Assembly (NCBI GenBank): GCA_030426785.1
Contig: JAUHXY010000007.1
Coordinates: 1 to 38,795 of the forward strand
Length of the DNA: 38,795 bases
Direction: 5' to 3'
DNA from: a bacterium
Lineage (GTDB): Bacteria > Planctomycetota > UBA1135 > GCA-002686595
Within the stretch, counting starts at the first letter, position 1. Every line of letters begins with the position of its first letter. Positions 8,008 to 16,237 of this stretch are shown one piece after another. The position numbers and the translations under genes were made by a program. A model generated the notes under the pieces. The model worked only from the letters and a program-made list of their open reading frames with translations. It had not been told where the DNA came from and ran no database searches.

Positions 8008-10356
8008 ATGAAACGAGGCACCCTTACCCGAATCGCTTTGGCTTGCAGCCTGGCTTGGTTCGCCGCCCCCGCGGCCGCCGGGCAGGAAATGGCCGCAGAC
8101 CCCTCGACCGACTCAATCCAGCCCATCGCCTCGGGGGACTTGCTGGCCGCTGCGACCCCAACCCAGCGCTCGCAGCGCACGGGGCGCAGTTCTTCCCGCA
8201 CCAGCCAACGTCCCTCCGCACGCCCCACCTCGCGACCGGCTGCGCGGCCTCAGTCCCGTCCGACTTCCCGACCGTCGGCGCGGCCGCAATCCCGCCCCTC
8301 GTCGCGCCCGGCGGCTCGACCCACGTCGCGCCCGGCCCAGCGCCCCACAGCCCGTCCGGCCCAACGGCCCGCGCAGCGTCCTTCGACTCGGCCCGCTCAG
8401 CGGCCCGCGCAGCGTCCTTCGGCTCGGCCCGCTCAGCGGCCCGCGCAGCGTCCTAGCGCCCGACCGGCTCAGCGACCGAGTTCCCAGCCCGCGGCCCGTC
8501 CGGTGCAGCGCCCGACTTCGCGCCCGACGACCCAGCCGGTGACCAGGCCGCGCCCGCAGCCGTCGAGCTCGCGCCCGACCACGAGCCAGCGCCCCGGCAC
8601 CTCGCGACCGATCGCTCCCTCTTCGTCGCAAGCCCGCCCGAGCGTACCGACGACCTCCCAGCGCGGCAGTGCTTCCACGGGAAGGGCCCAATCGAACGGT
8701 GCAAGCCCTCAAGCGAGCCCCGTGACCGATCCCGTGCGCAGCGTGCAACCTCGCGTTCGGGTTCCGAAGCGTTCGACCTCGTCTCCTTCCGCCCTATCCC
8801 GTGCGCGCCAGCGGGCGAGAGAAACCGGAGACAAAGCGCAAACACCCCGCGTGCAACCCACCGGCGTGCGTTCGCGCCGTTCGGTGCCCAGCACGGCGGA
8901 GCGCATTCAGCAGGACCGCTTGGACCGCGCCCGGGGAACCTACCGCACGCGACCCAGCGGCGTGACCGCGCGCGCTCCCAAGTCCCCGTCCGCTTCGATC
9001 GGAGCCGGTCGGGTGGAAGCCGCACGCGAGCGCGCGAAAGCTCGCTCCGGCCAAGGCATTACGCCGAAGAGCCGCACCGCGCTGCGTCCGCAAGCCGATA
9101 AGCGCGGCCCGAAGGCCCAACGCCCGACCGGTACCGCCGGTCCCACCACGCGCAAAGAGGGTGCGGGCAAGCGCCCCAGCGCTCGCGGTGGTGTGATCGA
9201 TCGCGGACAACTGAAAGAGCGTGAAGCGAAACGGCGCGCCCGCGCCAAGGATGACTACCTCGATTCCATCGGTCGCGGCGCACGCGGCGATCGGGGAGCG
9301 GGCCGTGGCGACATCCCCCCCGGCAACAACCGGGGAGACTTCCGACCCACCTCGGGTCGACCCGGCGGAATCACCCCCGGAGCGGGCGGTGGGCCCGACA
9401 TCACGCCCGGCTCGGGTCATCGCCGTCATCTCTATGGGGACGGTCATCACCGCTACCATCGCCACGGATGGCACGGTGGACACGCTTGGTCCCGCTACTA
9501 CTGGAACTGGGGCTTCTACGGCTCCGGCTACGGTTGGGCTTGGTGCCCCTTGTCCTGGGTGAGTTACTACTGGTGGGACCGCTACTGGTACTTCGGTGGG
9601 AGCTGGCACTACGGCTATCGCCCGAGCTACTACTGGTACGGCCCGCTGTGCCCGCCCTCCTACCAAGTGGTGGTGCAAGTGGTGCAAGAAGAGCCGGAGG
9701 TGCAATACGTGGCCGCCGACTCCAGCGTCCCGATGGGCGAAGCCGTGGCGGACCCCGTCGAGCCCGCCCCCGTGCTGCCCACCACGGTGCCCAAGATGAA
9801 CCGCGCCGCGGAGTATTACTTGACCCTCGGCGACCGCGCCTTCCAAAGCGGACGCTACGGGGATGCGGTGCACCACTACGGCAAAGCGGTCGAGTACTCG
9901 CCCAACGAAGGCATTCTCTACCTGATTCTGTCCGATGCGCTGTTCGCGACCGCGGACTACCACTACGGCGCTTTCGCCTTCCGCAAAGCACTCGATTTGG
10001 ATCCGGAGTTGGTGGAACTGGCGGGCAACAAGCGTAGCTACTACGGCATTCCGTCCGATTTGGATCTGCACATGACCCGCGCGCGCACCTTCGTCCTCAA
10101 CCAGCCGCAAAACGTGGATGCGCGCTTGCTGCTGGCCGCCAACGAGCTGTTCACGGGGCAACCCGAACGAGCGGTGACCGTGTTGGAAGAGGGGCGCAGT
10201 CTGGGCGTGGAATACTCCACCGCCATGCGCCTGCTCGACGAGCGCGCGCGCGCCTTGCTGCTGAGCGAACGACCCGTACCCGCGATCGAAGCAGGCCCGA
10301 CGCAACCGGCCGAAACGCCCAGCGATCCCATCTTCATCGTCGATCCGCCGCGCTGA
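8008..10356 (+). CDS. Large secreted Arg/Pro-repeat, aromatic-rich, TPR protein
   Basis: A 782-residue exported protein. Residues 1-25 form a clear signal peptide (cleavage probably after AAAAG or nearby). Residues about 65-190 are a low-complexity array of four-residue units xxRP (SARP, TSRP, AQRP and so on), highly basic. Residues about 190-465 stay Ser/Thr/Arg/Pro-rich and probably disordered. Residues about 470-550 are packed with His, Tyr, Trp and Gly (for example YYWNWGFYGSGYGWAW). After a Val/Gln/Glu-rich strand (VVVQVVQEE), TPR-like helical repeats begin at about residue 597 (AAEYYLTLGDRAFQSGRYGD, then EGILYLILSDALFATADY and ARLLLAANELFTGQPERAV). No enzyme motif is present. The layout suggests an envelope-associated scaffold, perhaps binding polyanions through the Arg-rich part; that is inference. 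It is a single-gene unit with a good Shine-Dalgarno and a hairpin terminator. Confidence 0.85.
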   Translation: MKRGTLTRIALACSLAWFAAPAAAGQEMAADPSTDSIQPIASGDLLAAATPTQRSQRTGRSSSRTSQRPSARPTSRPAARPQSRPTSRPSARPQSRPSSRPAARPTSRPAQRPTARPAQRPAQRPSTRPAQRPAQRPSARPAQRPAQRPSARPAQRPSSQPAARPVQRPTSRPTTQPVTRPRPQPSSSRPTTSQRPGTSRPIAPSSSQARPSVPTTSQRGSASTGRAQSNGASPQASPVTDPVRSVQPRVRVPKRSTSSPSALSRARQRARETGDKAQTPRVQPTGVRSRRSVPSTAERIQQDRLDRARGTYRTRPSGVTARAPKSPSASIGAGRVEAARERAKARSGQGITPKSRTALRPQADKRGPKAQRPTGTAGPTTRKEGAGKRPSARGGVIDRGQLKEREAKRRARAKDDYLDSIGRGARGDRGAGRGDIPPGNNRGDFRPTSGRPGGITPGAGGGPDITPGSGHRRHLYGDGHHRYHRHGWHGGHAWSRYYWNWGFYGSGYGWAWCPLSWVSYYWWDRYWYFGGSWHYGYRPSYYWYGPLCPPSYQVVVQVVQEEPEVQYVAADSSVPMGEAVADPVEPAPVLPTTVPKMNRAAEYYLTLGDRAFQSGRYGDAVHHYGKAVEYSPNEGILYLILSDALFATADYHYGAFAFRKALDLDPELVELAGNKRSYYGIPSDLDLHMTRARTFVLNQPQNVDARLLLAANELFTGQPERAVTVLEEGRSLGVEYSTAMRLLDERARALLLSERPVPAIEAGPTQPAETPSDPIFIVDPPR
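8365..8472 (+). repeat. Three tandem 36-bp repeats in the RP region
   Basis: Three head-to-tail 36-base units begin at 8365, 8401 and 8437, each starting CGGCCCGCGCAGCGTCCT. The first two differ by one base; the third diverges in its second half. Each encodes 12 residues (three xxRP units), so the reading frame is kept. Shorter 12-base periodicity extends on both sides. This is recent in-frame duplication inside a coding repeat. Confidence 0.9.
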
Positions 10357-10390
10357 TGCGGGGCGAACCTCGGATCACCAAGGAGGAAGC

Positions 10391-10465
10391 GGAAGCCGAT
10401 GGCTTCCCCTCGGGCCCGCTCGCCTCGTGGCCCTCGCCGATGCCCGCGACCCCGGTCGCGGGTTT
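10391..10465 (+). terminator. Double hairpin after the RP/TPR gene
   Basis: Two perfect inverted repeats follow the stop at 10356: GGAAGCC-GAT-GGCTTCC (10391-10407) and CCCGCGAC-CCCG-GTCGCGGG (10443-10462), the second followed by TTT at 10463-10465. The second is a plausible intrinsic terminator for the plus-strand gene; both also lie just past the end of the minus-strand galactokinase-family gene. Confidence 0.55.
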
Positions 10466-10471
10466 CGGTGC

Positions 10472-11689
10472 TTAAGCCCCGATGGTGCGCGGGCCTTCGT
10501 CCCCCTGGAACACCTCGATGTCGGGGTGCCAGCCCTTTTCGGCCGCGTAGCGTTGGCGCACGTGCTCCACGATGGCCGGCACGCTGGCTGGGTCGGCGAG
10601 CAGGACGGTGCAACCGCCAAAACCCGCCCCGGTGAGGCGCGAACCATAACAGCCGTCGCACTCGATGGCCGCTTCGACCAACAGGTCGAGCTCCGGGCTG
10701 GAAACCTCGAAGTTGTCCCGCAAAGAGCGATGGGTCGCGGTCATGAAGCCGCCCAGCTCCTCCAAGTCTCCGCGCAACAGGGCCTCGCGCGCCAGGAAGG
10801 TGCGCTCCACCTCGTTGACCACGTGTTGGGCGCGGCGGGCCAAAGTGGGTTCGAGCCGAACGCGATGGCTTTCGAACGTTTCGGGGGCCACGTCGCGCAA
10901 CACCTGCGCCTCGGGGGCGTAGCGCCGTAAGGCTTGGAAAGCCTGCGCGCATTGGGCGACGCGCTTGTTGAACTCGCCCGCGGCGAGCTCCCGTTGCACC
11001 CCGCTGTTGGCCACGACGATGGAGAGCCGGTCAAAGTCGATCGGCAGGTGCTCGTAGCTCTGGTCTTTGCAATCGAGCCACAGCAAGTGGCCCGGTTTCG
11101 CCATCCCGATGGCGTAGGGATCCATGATGCCGCACTGCACCCCCACAAAGCCGCGTTCCGCGTCCAGGGCGCTATGCACCTGCTCGCGACGGGACAGGCC
11201 GAGGTCCCAGACCTCGCTCAAAGCGAAGGCCGTGCCCACGCAAATCGATGCGGAAGAGGACAACCCGGCCCCCACCGGCAGGTTGCCTCCGAACAGGATA
11301 TCGAGGCCCTGCAAATGCATCTCCGGTCGCCGCTCGGCTTGCCACGCCAGCAGTTCGCGAATGACCCCCACGGGGTAATCCACCCAACGCCCACAGCGCT
11401 CCCGGGGGACGCGATCGATGTCGAAGCGCAGCCCCTGCGAGTCCATGCGGGACTCGAGGTGCAGGACGCGGTCGGGCCGCGGTCGCAGGGCTAGGAACGT
11501 CCCCCGGTCGATGGCGGTCGGCATGACCGGGCCGCCGTTGTAATCCAGGTGCCCGCCGAACAGGTTCACACGTCCCGGAGCGAAGAACAGGCGTACCCCC
11601 TCGGGAGCCCCCCCAAAGCGCTGCAGGAAGGAGTTCCGATGGTGCGCCGCCCACGCCGGCTCGTCCGAAGGGGAACGTTCGTGACCCAT
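10472..11689 (-). CDS. Galactokinase-family GHMP sugar kinase
   Basis: A 405-residue cytoplasmic GHMP-superfamily kinase with the full galactokinase architecture: N-terminal signature APGRVNLFGGHLDYNGG (R40 to Y50), ATP-binding loop LPVGAGLSSSASI (around residues 137-149), catalytic Asp D190 in CGIMDPYA, and the third GHMP motif GSRLTGAGFGGCTV. It should phosphorylate the anomeric hydroxyl of a sugar. The classical galactokinase signature is GEHTDY; here it is GGHLDY, so the Glu that contacts the galactose 6-hydroxyl in known structures is G46, and Thr is L48. His47 and Asp49 are kept. The substrate may therefore not be galactose, so I give no gene symbol. No Leloir pathway genes (galE, galT) are adjacent. 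The start at 11689 fits the family length. Confidence 0.85.
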   Translation of the reverse strand: MGHERSPSDEPAWAAHHRNSFLQRFGGAPEGVRLFFAPGRVNLFGGHLDYNGGPVMPTAIDRGTFLALRPRPDRVLHLESRMDSQGLRFDIDRVPRERCGRWVDYPVGVIRELLAWQAERRPEMHLQGLDILFGGNLPVGAGLSSSASICVGTAFALSEVWDLGLSRREQVHSALDAERGFVGVQCGIMDPYAIGMAKPGHLLWLDCKDQSYEHLPIDFDRLSIVVANSGVQRELAAGEFNKRVAQCAQAFQALRRYAPEAQVLRDVAPETFESHRVRLEPTLARRAQHVVNEVERTFLAREALLRGDLEELGGFMTATHRSLRDNFEVSSPELDLLVEAAIECDGCYGSRLTGAGFGGCTVLLADPASVPAIVEHVRQRYAAEKGWHPDIEVFQGDEGPRTIGA

Positions 11690-11809
11690 GGCGGCAGCCT
11701 ACCACAGCCGCGGCCGGATCCCGGCCAACTCCTCGGGCTGGGAAGCGTTCCGCCCCGAGCGTTCGGGCTTGGGCTGGGTCCTTCCTCGCCGGAAGGGTAT
11801 GGTAGTGCC

Positions 11810-12142
11810 ATGCTTCGCCCTCGCACCGTCCCTACGCTCCTCGCTCTCCTGCTGGTGATCGGCCTGTGGTTGCCAGCCTGCGCATCGGTGTCGCTCAAGC
11901 GCAGCACCAAGACGTCGGGCACCTACACCAGCACCGGCTGGGCGGTGACCCTGTTCTCCATCGACATCCCGCGCGGAGCCCTCAAGATCGCGCGAGAAAA
12001 CGCGGCGGACTTTCATCTTGCGAACACGACCGAAACCCACGCCCGCGTGACGCCGGACATCACTTGGCTCAACTGGTTGTTCGAAATCGTGTCGGTCAAG
12101 AAAGCGACGGTCAAAGGCACCTGGGGCTTTAGCAACCGCTAA
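11810..12142 (+). CDS. Small lipoprotein, unknown function
   Basis: A 110-residue predicted lipoprotein that I do not recognise. The signal segment VPTLLALLLVIGLWLPAC ends in a lipobox-like LPAC, with Cys at about residue 24. The mature 85 residues are Thr/Lys-rich, with a segment GWAVTLFSIDIPRGALKIA, then ITWLNWLFEIVSVKKATVKG, ending GFSNR. The pattern of a helix holding Ala/Asn and then a hydrophobic strand with aromatic residues suggests a compact alpha/beta domain. It faces the SDR gene and their stop codons overlap (shared bases 12140-12141). It is divergent from the galactokinase-family gene, with 120 bases between the starts. Upstream in-frame starts exist but would delay the signal peptide. 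Confidence 0.75.
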   Translation: MLRPRTVPTLLALLLVIGLWLPACASVSLKRSTKTSGTYTSTGWAVTLFSIDIPRGALKIARENAADFHLANTTETHARVTPDITWLNWLFEIVSVKKATVKGTWGFSNR

Positions 12143-13155
12143 CCCGGCAACAACCCCTCGTCCCGCAAGGTCGCCACCGTGCGCTCGATCACGCGGGCAA
12201 ACGGCTCGGGTTGCCAACCCAGCTCCTGACGCGCGCGCTGCGCGCTTTGGTGGAACTCCACCCCCAACATGCGCATCGCCTGGGGCGTGGTCATGACCGG
12301 TTCGCGCACCCAAGACACGGCTTGCACCGCGAGGCGCAAAGCGTGCCAGAGGGGCCGAGGCAAAGTACCACGACCCGGATCCGCGCCCAGAATCGCTTGC
12401 CCGACCAACGCGAACAGTTGGCGCGAATTGAGGTACGACTCGGTCAGGATGTAACGCTGGCCAGAGCGGCCCCGCTCCAAGGCTAGGCGGATGCCCCGCG
12501 CCACGTCCCAAACCCCGACCACCGCCATGCCCCCGGGAGGCGCCCAGCGTCCGATCTGGCCGCTAGCGATGCCTTGCAGAAAGCGAGCGCTGTTGCTGTT
12601 GGCCTGCACGGGTCCAAAGATCGCGCCCGGATTCACCACGCGCACGTCCCAGGTCGGCGCCATGGCGAGGGCTCGCTCCTCCCCCGCCCGTTTGGTGCGC
12701 ACGTAGTCCACGGGAAAGTCTCCCGCGTTGAAGGCAAACGACTCGTCGATCGCTCGTCCGCCGGGGGAAATCCCCACCGCGACGACCGAACTCACGTGCA
12801 CGCAGCGCTCGGCCCCCGCGGCACGAGCGGCGGTGAGCACAAGGTGCACACCGTCGACATTGACCGCTTGGAGAGCCGCCGCATCACGACGGCGATAGGA
12901 GATCAAGGCGGCGTTGTGGATCAGCTGCCATGATTTCCAGGTGCTGCCCACGGCCTGCATGGCCGCTTGCACGGCGGCAGAGTCGGTCACATCCGCCTCC
13001 CAAAACCGGACGGGCAAGCCCTGCAAGACCTCCCGCGGCGAGCCCGCGCGGCAGAGCACGCCGACAGGGTGACCCGCCTCCAAAAACTCGCGCACCAGGT
13101 AGCGGCCCAAAAAGCCGGTGCCGCCGGTGATCAAGATCGGCGTCGGCGCGCTCAT
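12139..13155 (-). CDS. NAD(P)-dependent SDR reductase/epimerase
   Basis: A 338-residue extended short-chain dehydrogenase/reductase. It has the N-terminal nucleotide-binding motif GGTGFLG at residues 11-17, then NAALISY around residues 81-87, the strand VHVSSVVAVG with S122/S123, and the catalytic YxxxK at Y151-K155. The overall pattern (DVTD, NVDGVHLVLTAA, VNPGAIFGP) is like dihydroflavonol reductase/3-beta-hydroxysteroid dehydrogenase-type SDRs, but the substrate cannot be inferred. The ATG at 13155 overlaps the stop of the histidine kinase (ATGA) and has GGGAG upstream, so translation is probably coupled to the kinase. A longer open frame starting upstream is just the other frame of the kinase. 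Confidence 0.87.
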   Translation of the reverse strand: MSAPTPILITGGTGFLGRYLVREFLEAGHPVGVLCRAGSPREVLQGLPVRFWEADVTDSAAVQAAMQAVGSTWKSWQLIHNAALISYRRRDAAALQAVNVDGVHLVLTAARAAGAERCVHVSSVVAVGISPGGRAIDESFAFNAGDFPVDYVRTKRAGEERALAMAPTWDVRVVNPGAIFGPVQANSNSARFLQGIASGQIGRWAPPGGMAVVGVWDVARGIRLALERGRSGQRYILTESYLNSRQLFALVGQAILGADPGRGTLPRPLWHALRLAVQAVSWVREPVMTTPQAMRMLGVEFHQSAQRARQELGWQPEPFARVIERTVATLRDEGLLPG

Positions 13156-15104
13156 GCTCCCACGCTCGATTCGCCGCCGGTCGCAGGCAACGGCAAGCGC
13201 ACGACGGCTTCCGCGCCTGGCCCTGGCTCGGCGGCTTGCAGCGTGATGCAGCCTCCGCGGGCTTCCACCACGCGCTTCACGATCGCCAGTCCAAGGCCCG
13301 TACCGGAGCCCCGGGTGGTGAAGTGGGGTTCGAAGAGGTGCGCTCGCGCTTCTTCCGAAATGCCCGGTCCCGTGTCGCGAATGCGATAGACGAGCTCTTC
13401 CCCTTCTACCGCCACGCTGGCGTGCAATTCCCCGCCCTCCGGCATGGCTTCGATCGCGTTGCTGACGAGGTTGACCAAAGCCCGCTGCATTTCCCCGGGG
13501 TGCACTTCGATCTCTTGGGTTTCTTCGAGTCCCGCGGTGTGCACACTCACCCCGCATTCGGCGGCCCAAGCCCGCGTGAGTTCCAGAGCCTCTTCCAAAA
13601 GCCCCGCAGCCCGTACGCGCGATGCTTTTTTGTGGGTCCCCGCAAAGTCGGAAAAGTCGCGCGTCACCTCACGCATGTTGTCCACCTGGCGGTCGATCAT
13701 GTTGAGGGTGGAGTGCAAAAGGGGTTCGAACTCGTCGCGGCGCTCCTTCCAAGCGCGGCGTAAGAGTCCCGCCGAGAGCTGGATCGGGGTCAGGGGGTTC
13801 TTGATCTCGTGCGCCACCTGCAAAGCCATTTCGCGCCAGGCGGCTTCCTTTTCGGCCTGGATCAAACGATCGCGGTTTTCGGCTAGGTCGATGGTCATGG
13901 CGTTGAACGCCCGAGACAGGGCCGCGACCTCGTCGTTGCCTTGCACGGGCACGCGCGCCTCCAAATCGCCGGCCGCCACGCGCTCCGCCTGTTCACGGAT
14001 CGCCAGAATTGGCCGCGTCATGCGGCGCGCCACCCACCACGCCAAAGCACCCGCCAAGAGCAGCGCGATGGCCGCGACCCACAGCAACAAGCGGTTTGTT
14101 TCGCGGGCCGCGGCGTAGATTTCTTCTTCGTTGACGCCCACCCCGATGACCCACTGAAAGCCCGTGTCTCCGTCGATGCGGATGAATGCGCCTTGTTTTT
14201 GCTTTCCGCGGAATTCGTAGGAGGGATACATACCCCAATCCGAGGACTGCGCCGCGCGCACCAAAGGCAACAAGTCGCCCCCCTGCAGCTCGCTCACCTT
14301 TTTGCCGTACAGGTCCCGTCGATCGTGGGCCAAAATCGTGTCCGCGTCCGCGCCCCAAATCCAAGCGTAAGAAGAACCGTAGATATCTTCTGCTTCGGCC
14401 CCAATCGCACCGATCAAGCGCCGCACGCCGTAGCGATCCACGCGGTTTTGGATGTGACGCCAATCCATGTAGGCGACCACCGCGCCGGGCGACTCACCTC
14501 CGTCGGGGTCGGGAATGCGCGCGGCGTACCCGACCTGGTAGCGCGGACGACCCGACTGCCCCACCTGGAACTGAGAGATGTGCACATCGATGGCCGCCTC
14601 GCCCTGGGCCATGCATTGCGTGAACCACTCGTCGTCGCCAAAGAACAGGCTTTCGATTTCGAGTAGTTCCTCGTCGCTCAACCAGCGCTTGCCCTCGCGC
14701 GTGTTCCAGCCGACGACTTCGCCGTTGCGATCGACGGCTAGGATGCGCGAAAAACCTCCGCTGAGTTCCACCTGATCGTTGAAGACCCGCGCCTGCCACT
14801 CGCGGAACACTTCGCGATCCCCGGTCGGAGAAACCCCCTCGGTCTCCATCACGTTTTCGTCGGCGGCGAACCAACCGACGGTGGGGACGCGCGCCAGGAG
14901 AACGACCGACTGGCGGCGATCGCGCAGGAAGGCCTGCAACTGGTCGGCCCGCTCGGCGACGGTGTTGAGCAGGTGGAAGCGGATGAACTCCTCGGCCCGC
15001 TTGTCGATGACTTGGGAACGTGCAAACCAAGCGAAGGCCACCAATGGCAGGGCCAAACTCAGCAATACCCCGAGCATCCACTTGGTCGAGATTCCGCGTA
15101 TCAT
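13152..15104 (-). CDS. NtrY-like sensor histidine kinase with periplasmic Cache domain
   Basis: A 650-residue membrane sensor kinase. Residues about 9-30 are a first membrane helix; residues about 31-335 form a large periplasmic sensor that looks like a double Cache domain (ILAVDRNGEVVGWN, then ARIPDPDGGESPGAVVAYMDW and TILAHDRRDLYGKKVSE). A second helix spans about 338-358 and is followed by HAMP (about 360-412). The HisKA motif is VAHEIKNPLTPIQLSAG with phospho-acceptor H432, the NtrY-style form. The ATP-binding part has an N box (NLVSNAIEAMP), G1 (DTGPGIS), F box (FEPHFTTR) and G2 (GSGTGLGLAI). No response regulator lies next to it; its only operon partner is the overlapping SDR gene. The signal is unknown; Cache domains commonly bind small organic ligands. 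Confidence 0.92.
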   Translation of the reverse strand: MIRGISTKWMLGVLLSLALPLVAFAWFARSQVIDKRAEEFIRFHLLNTVAERADQLQAFLRDRRQSVVLLARVPTVGWFAADENVMETEGVSPTGDREVFREWQARVFNDQVELSGGFSRILAVDRNGEVVGWNTREGKRWLSDEELLEIESLFFGDDEWFTQCMAQGEAAIDVHISQFQVGQSGRPRYQVGYAARIPDPDGGESPGAVVAYMDWRHIQNRVDRYGVRRLIGAIGAEAEDIYGSSYAWIWGADADTILAHDRRDLYGKKVSELQGGDLLPLVRAAQSSDWGMYPSYEFRGKQKQGAFIRIDGDTGFQWVIGVGVNEEEIYAAARETNRLLLWVAAIALLLAGALAWWVARRMTRPILAIREQAERVAAGDLEARVPVQGNDEVAALSRAFNAMTIDLAENRDRLIQAEKEAAWREMALQVAHEIKNPLTPIQLSAGLLRRAWKERRDEFEPLLHSTLNMIDRQVDNMREVTRDFSDFAGTHKKASRVRAAGLLEEALELTRAWAAECGVSVHTAGLEETQEIEVHPGEMQRALVNLVSNAIEAMPEGGELHASVAVEGEELVYRIRDTGPGISEEARAHLFEPHFTTRGSGTGLGLAIVKRVVEARGGCITLQAAEPGPGAEAVVRLPLPATGGESSVGA

Positions 15105-15181
15105 CTCGGTGCTAGTTTATGGCTTGCTCGGCCGGCCTTCGCTCGGTTTGCGTGGAAACCTCCAACTAGCGAGACCGATTC

Positions 15182-16219
15182 ATGATCCGCTTGCCGTTCC
15201 CCCAGCCCCCCCAGCGCATCCTGCTCGTGCGCCTTTCGCACTTGGGGGATGTGTGCCACGGTTTGGCGGTCTTTCACGGTCTACGGCGCGCGTTTCCCGA
15301 AGCACGCGTTTGGTGGGCTATGCAGCCCGAGTTCGCGGGGTTGGTGGAAGGGCTGCCGGGGTTGGCCGGGGTGTTGCCATTCGAGCGCGGAGGTGGCTGG
15401 CGGGCCTGGCCGCGTTTGCGCCGGGCCATGCGGGCTTGCCGCTTCGATTTGGCGGTCGATGCTCAAGGCAATTGGAAGAGCGGCGTTGCCACCTACCTGT
15501 CGGGCGCACCGATTCGCTTGGGCTTCGCGCGCGCCGACTGGCGCGAACGATCGGCGGCGCGCACGATGACCCATCACGCGTTGGCGGCCCATGGGGAACA
15601 TGCTTTGCACCGTGCGCAGGCCTTGCTCGACCGGCTGCAGCCCGGCTTGCCCCTCGAGTTCGGCTTGCCCCTGCTCCCCGCAGAGCGGGAAGAGGCCCGC
15701 GTTTGGTGGCAAACCCAAGGGCTCGAGGGGCCCGGACACGTGCTGCACCTGGGCGTCGAACGCGATCCTCGCTCCTGGCCCACGGAACGTTTCGGCGCTT
15801 TGGCGCAGCGCTTGCTGGCGCAAGGAGAGTCCGTGCTGTTGCTGTCGGGGCCGGGCGAAGCGGAGGGGGGAGCGCAGCTCGAAAGGGAGTTGCCCCCACA
15901 CCCCCGCCTCGTGCACTGCGTGGGACAACGCGGGCTGCGCGAGTTGGCGGCACGCCTCGCCGTGGCGTCCGAACGGGGGTTTCGTTTGGTGGCTTGCGAT
16001 TCGGGTCCTAGCCACGTGGCCGCCGCCGTCGGGTTGGGCGTGGACCTGTTGGCCGGGCCCACCGATCCCCGCCGCACCGGGCCTTGGCCCATCGAAGCGA
16101 GTTCCACCGAAGACCCGGTGCACCGGGTTCTCTGGGACGGGCCGGGTGCGCGCATGCTCGATCTGGAAGTCGAGCGCGTCGCCGCTTGGCTCGGGCATGC
16201 CGAACCAAGGGGCGCCTAA
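15182..16219 (+). CDS. Glycosyltransferase family 9 (heptosyltransferase-like)
   Basis: A 345-residue cytoplasmic glycosyltransferase of the ADP-heptose:LPS heptosyltransferase family (GT9), GT-B fold. The N-terminal motif ILLVRLSHLGDVCHGLAVF matches the family start (ilivrlsslGDvvhtlP), followed by RRAFPEARVWWAMQPEFAGL. In the C-terminal half VLHLGVERDPRSWPTERFGALAQRL corresponds to the nucleotide-sugar-binding loop, and VACDSGPSHVAAAVGLGVDLLAGPTDP carries the typical D-S/T-G-x-x-H-x-A-A pattern. It is divergent from the histidine kinase (77 bases) and convergent with the TPR lipoprotein. With lptF/lptG, a Kdo-kinase-like gene and an acyltransferase nearby, a role in LPS core or a similar glycolipid is likely; donor and acceptor are unknown. 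Confidence 0.88.
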   Translation: MIRLPFPQPPQRILLVRLSHLGDVCHGLAVFHGLRRAFPEARVWWAMQPEFAGLVEGLPGLAGVLPFERGGGWRAWPRLRRAMRACRFDLAVDAQGNWKSGVATYLSGAPIRLGFARADWRERSAARTMTHHALAAHGEHALHRAQALLDRLQPGLPLEFGLPLLPAEREEARVWWQTQGLEGPGHVLHLGVERDPRSWPTERFGALAQRLLAQGESVLLLSGPGEAEGGAQLERELPPHPRLVHCVGQRGLRELAARLAVASERGFRLVACDSGPSHVAAAVGLGVDLLAGPTDPRRTGPWPIEASSTEDPVHRVLWDGPGARMLDLEVERVAAWLGHAEPRGA

Positions 16220-16237
16220 GCGTCGTCCCGCCCCGCG

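Noticed and set aside
8365-8472. Possible CRISPR-like repeats with 36-base period
   Set aside because: The units are contiguous with no spacers, keep the reading frame, and encode xxRP repeats; no cas genes are nearby.
8794-10305. Long open frame on the minus strand opposite the RP/TPR gene (about 500 codons)
   Set aside because: It is a by-product of GC-rich codon use; its product is compositionally odd (His/Arg/Gly/Val), and the plus strand has the signal peptide, Shine-Dalgarno and TPRs.
12139-13569. Extended N-terminus for the SDR gene
   Set aside because: The extra codons are the histidine kinase gene read in another frame; the GGTGFLG motif requires the start at 13155.
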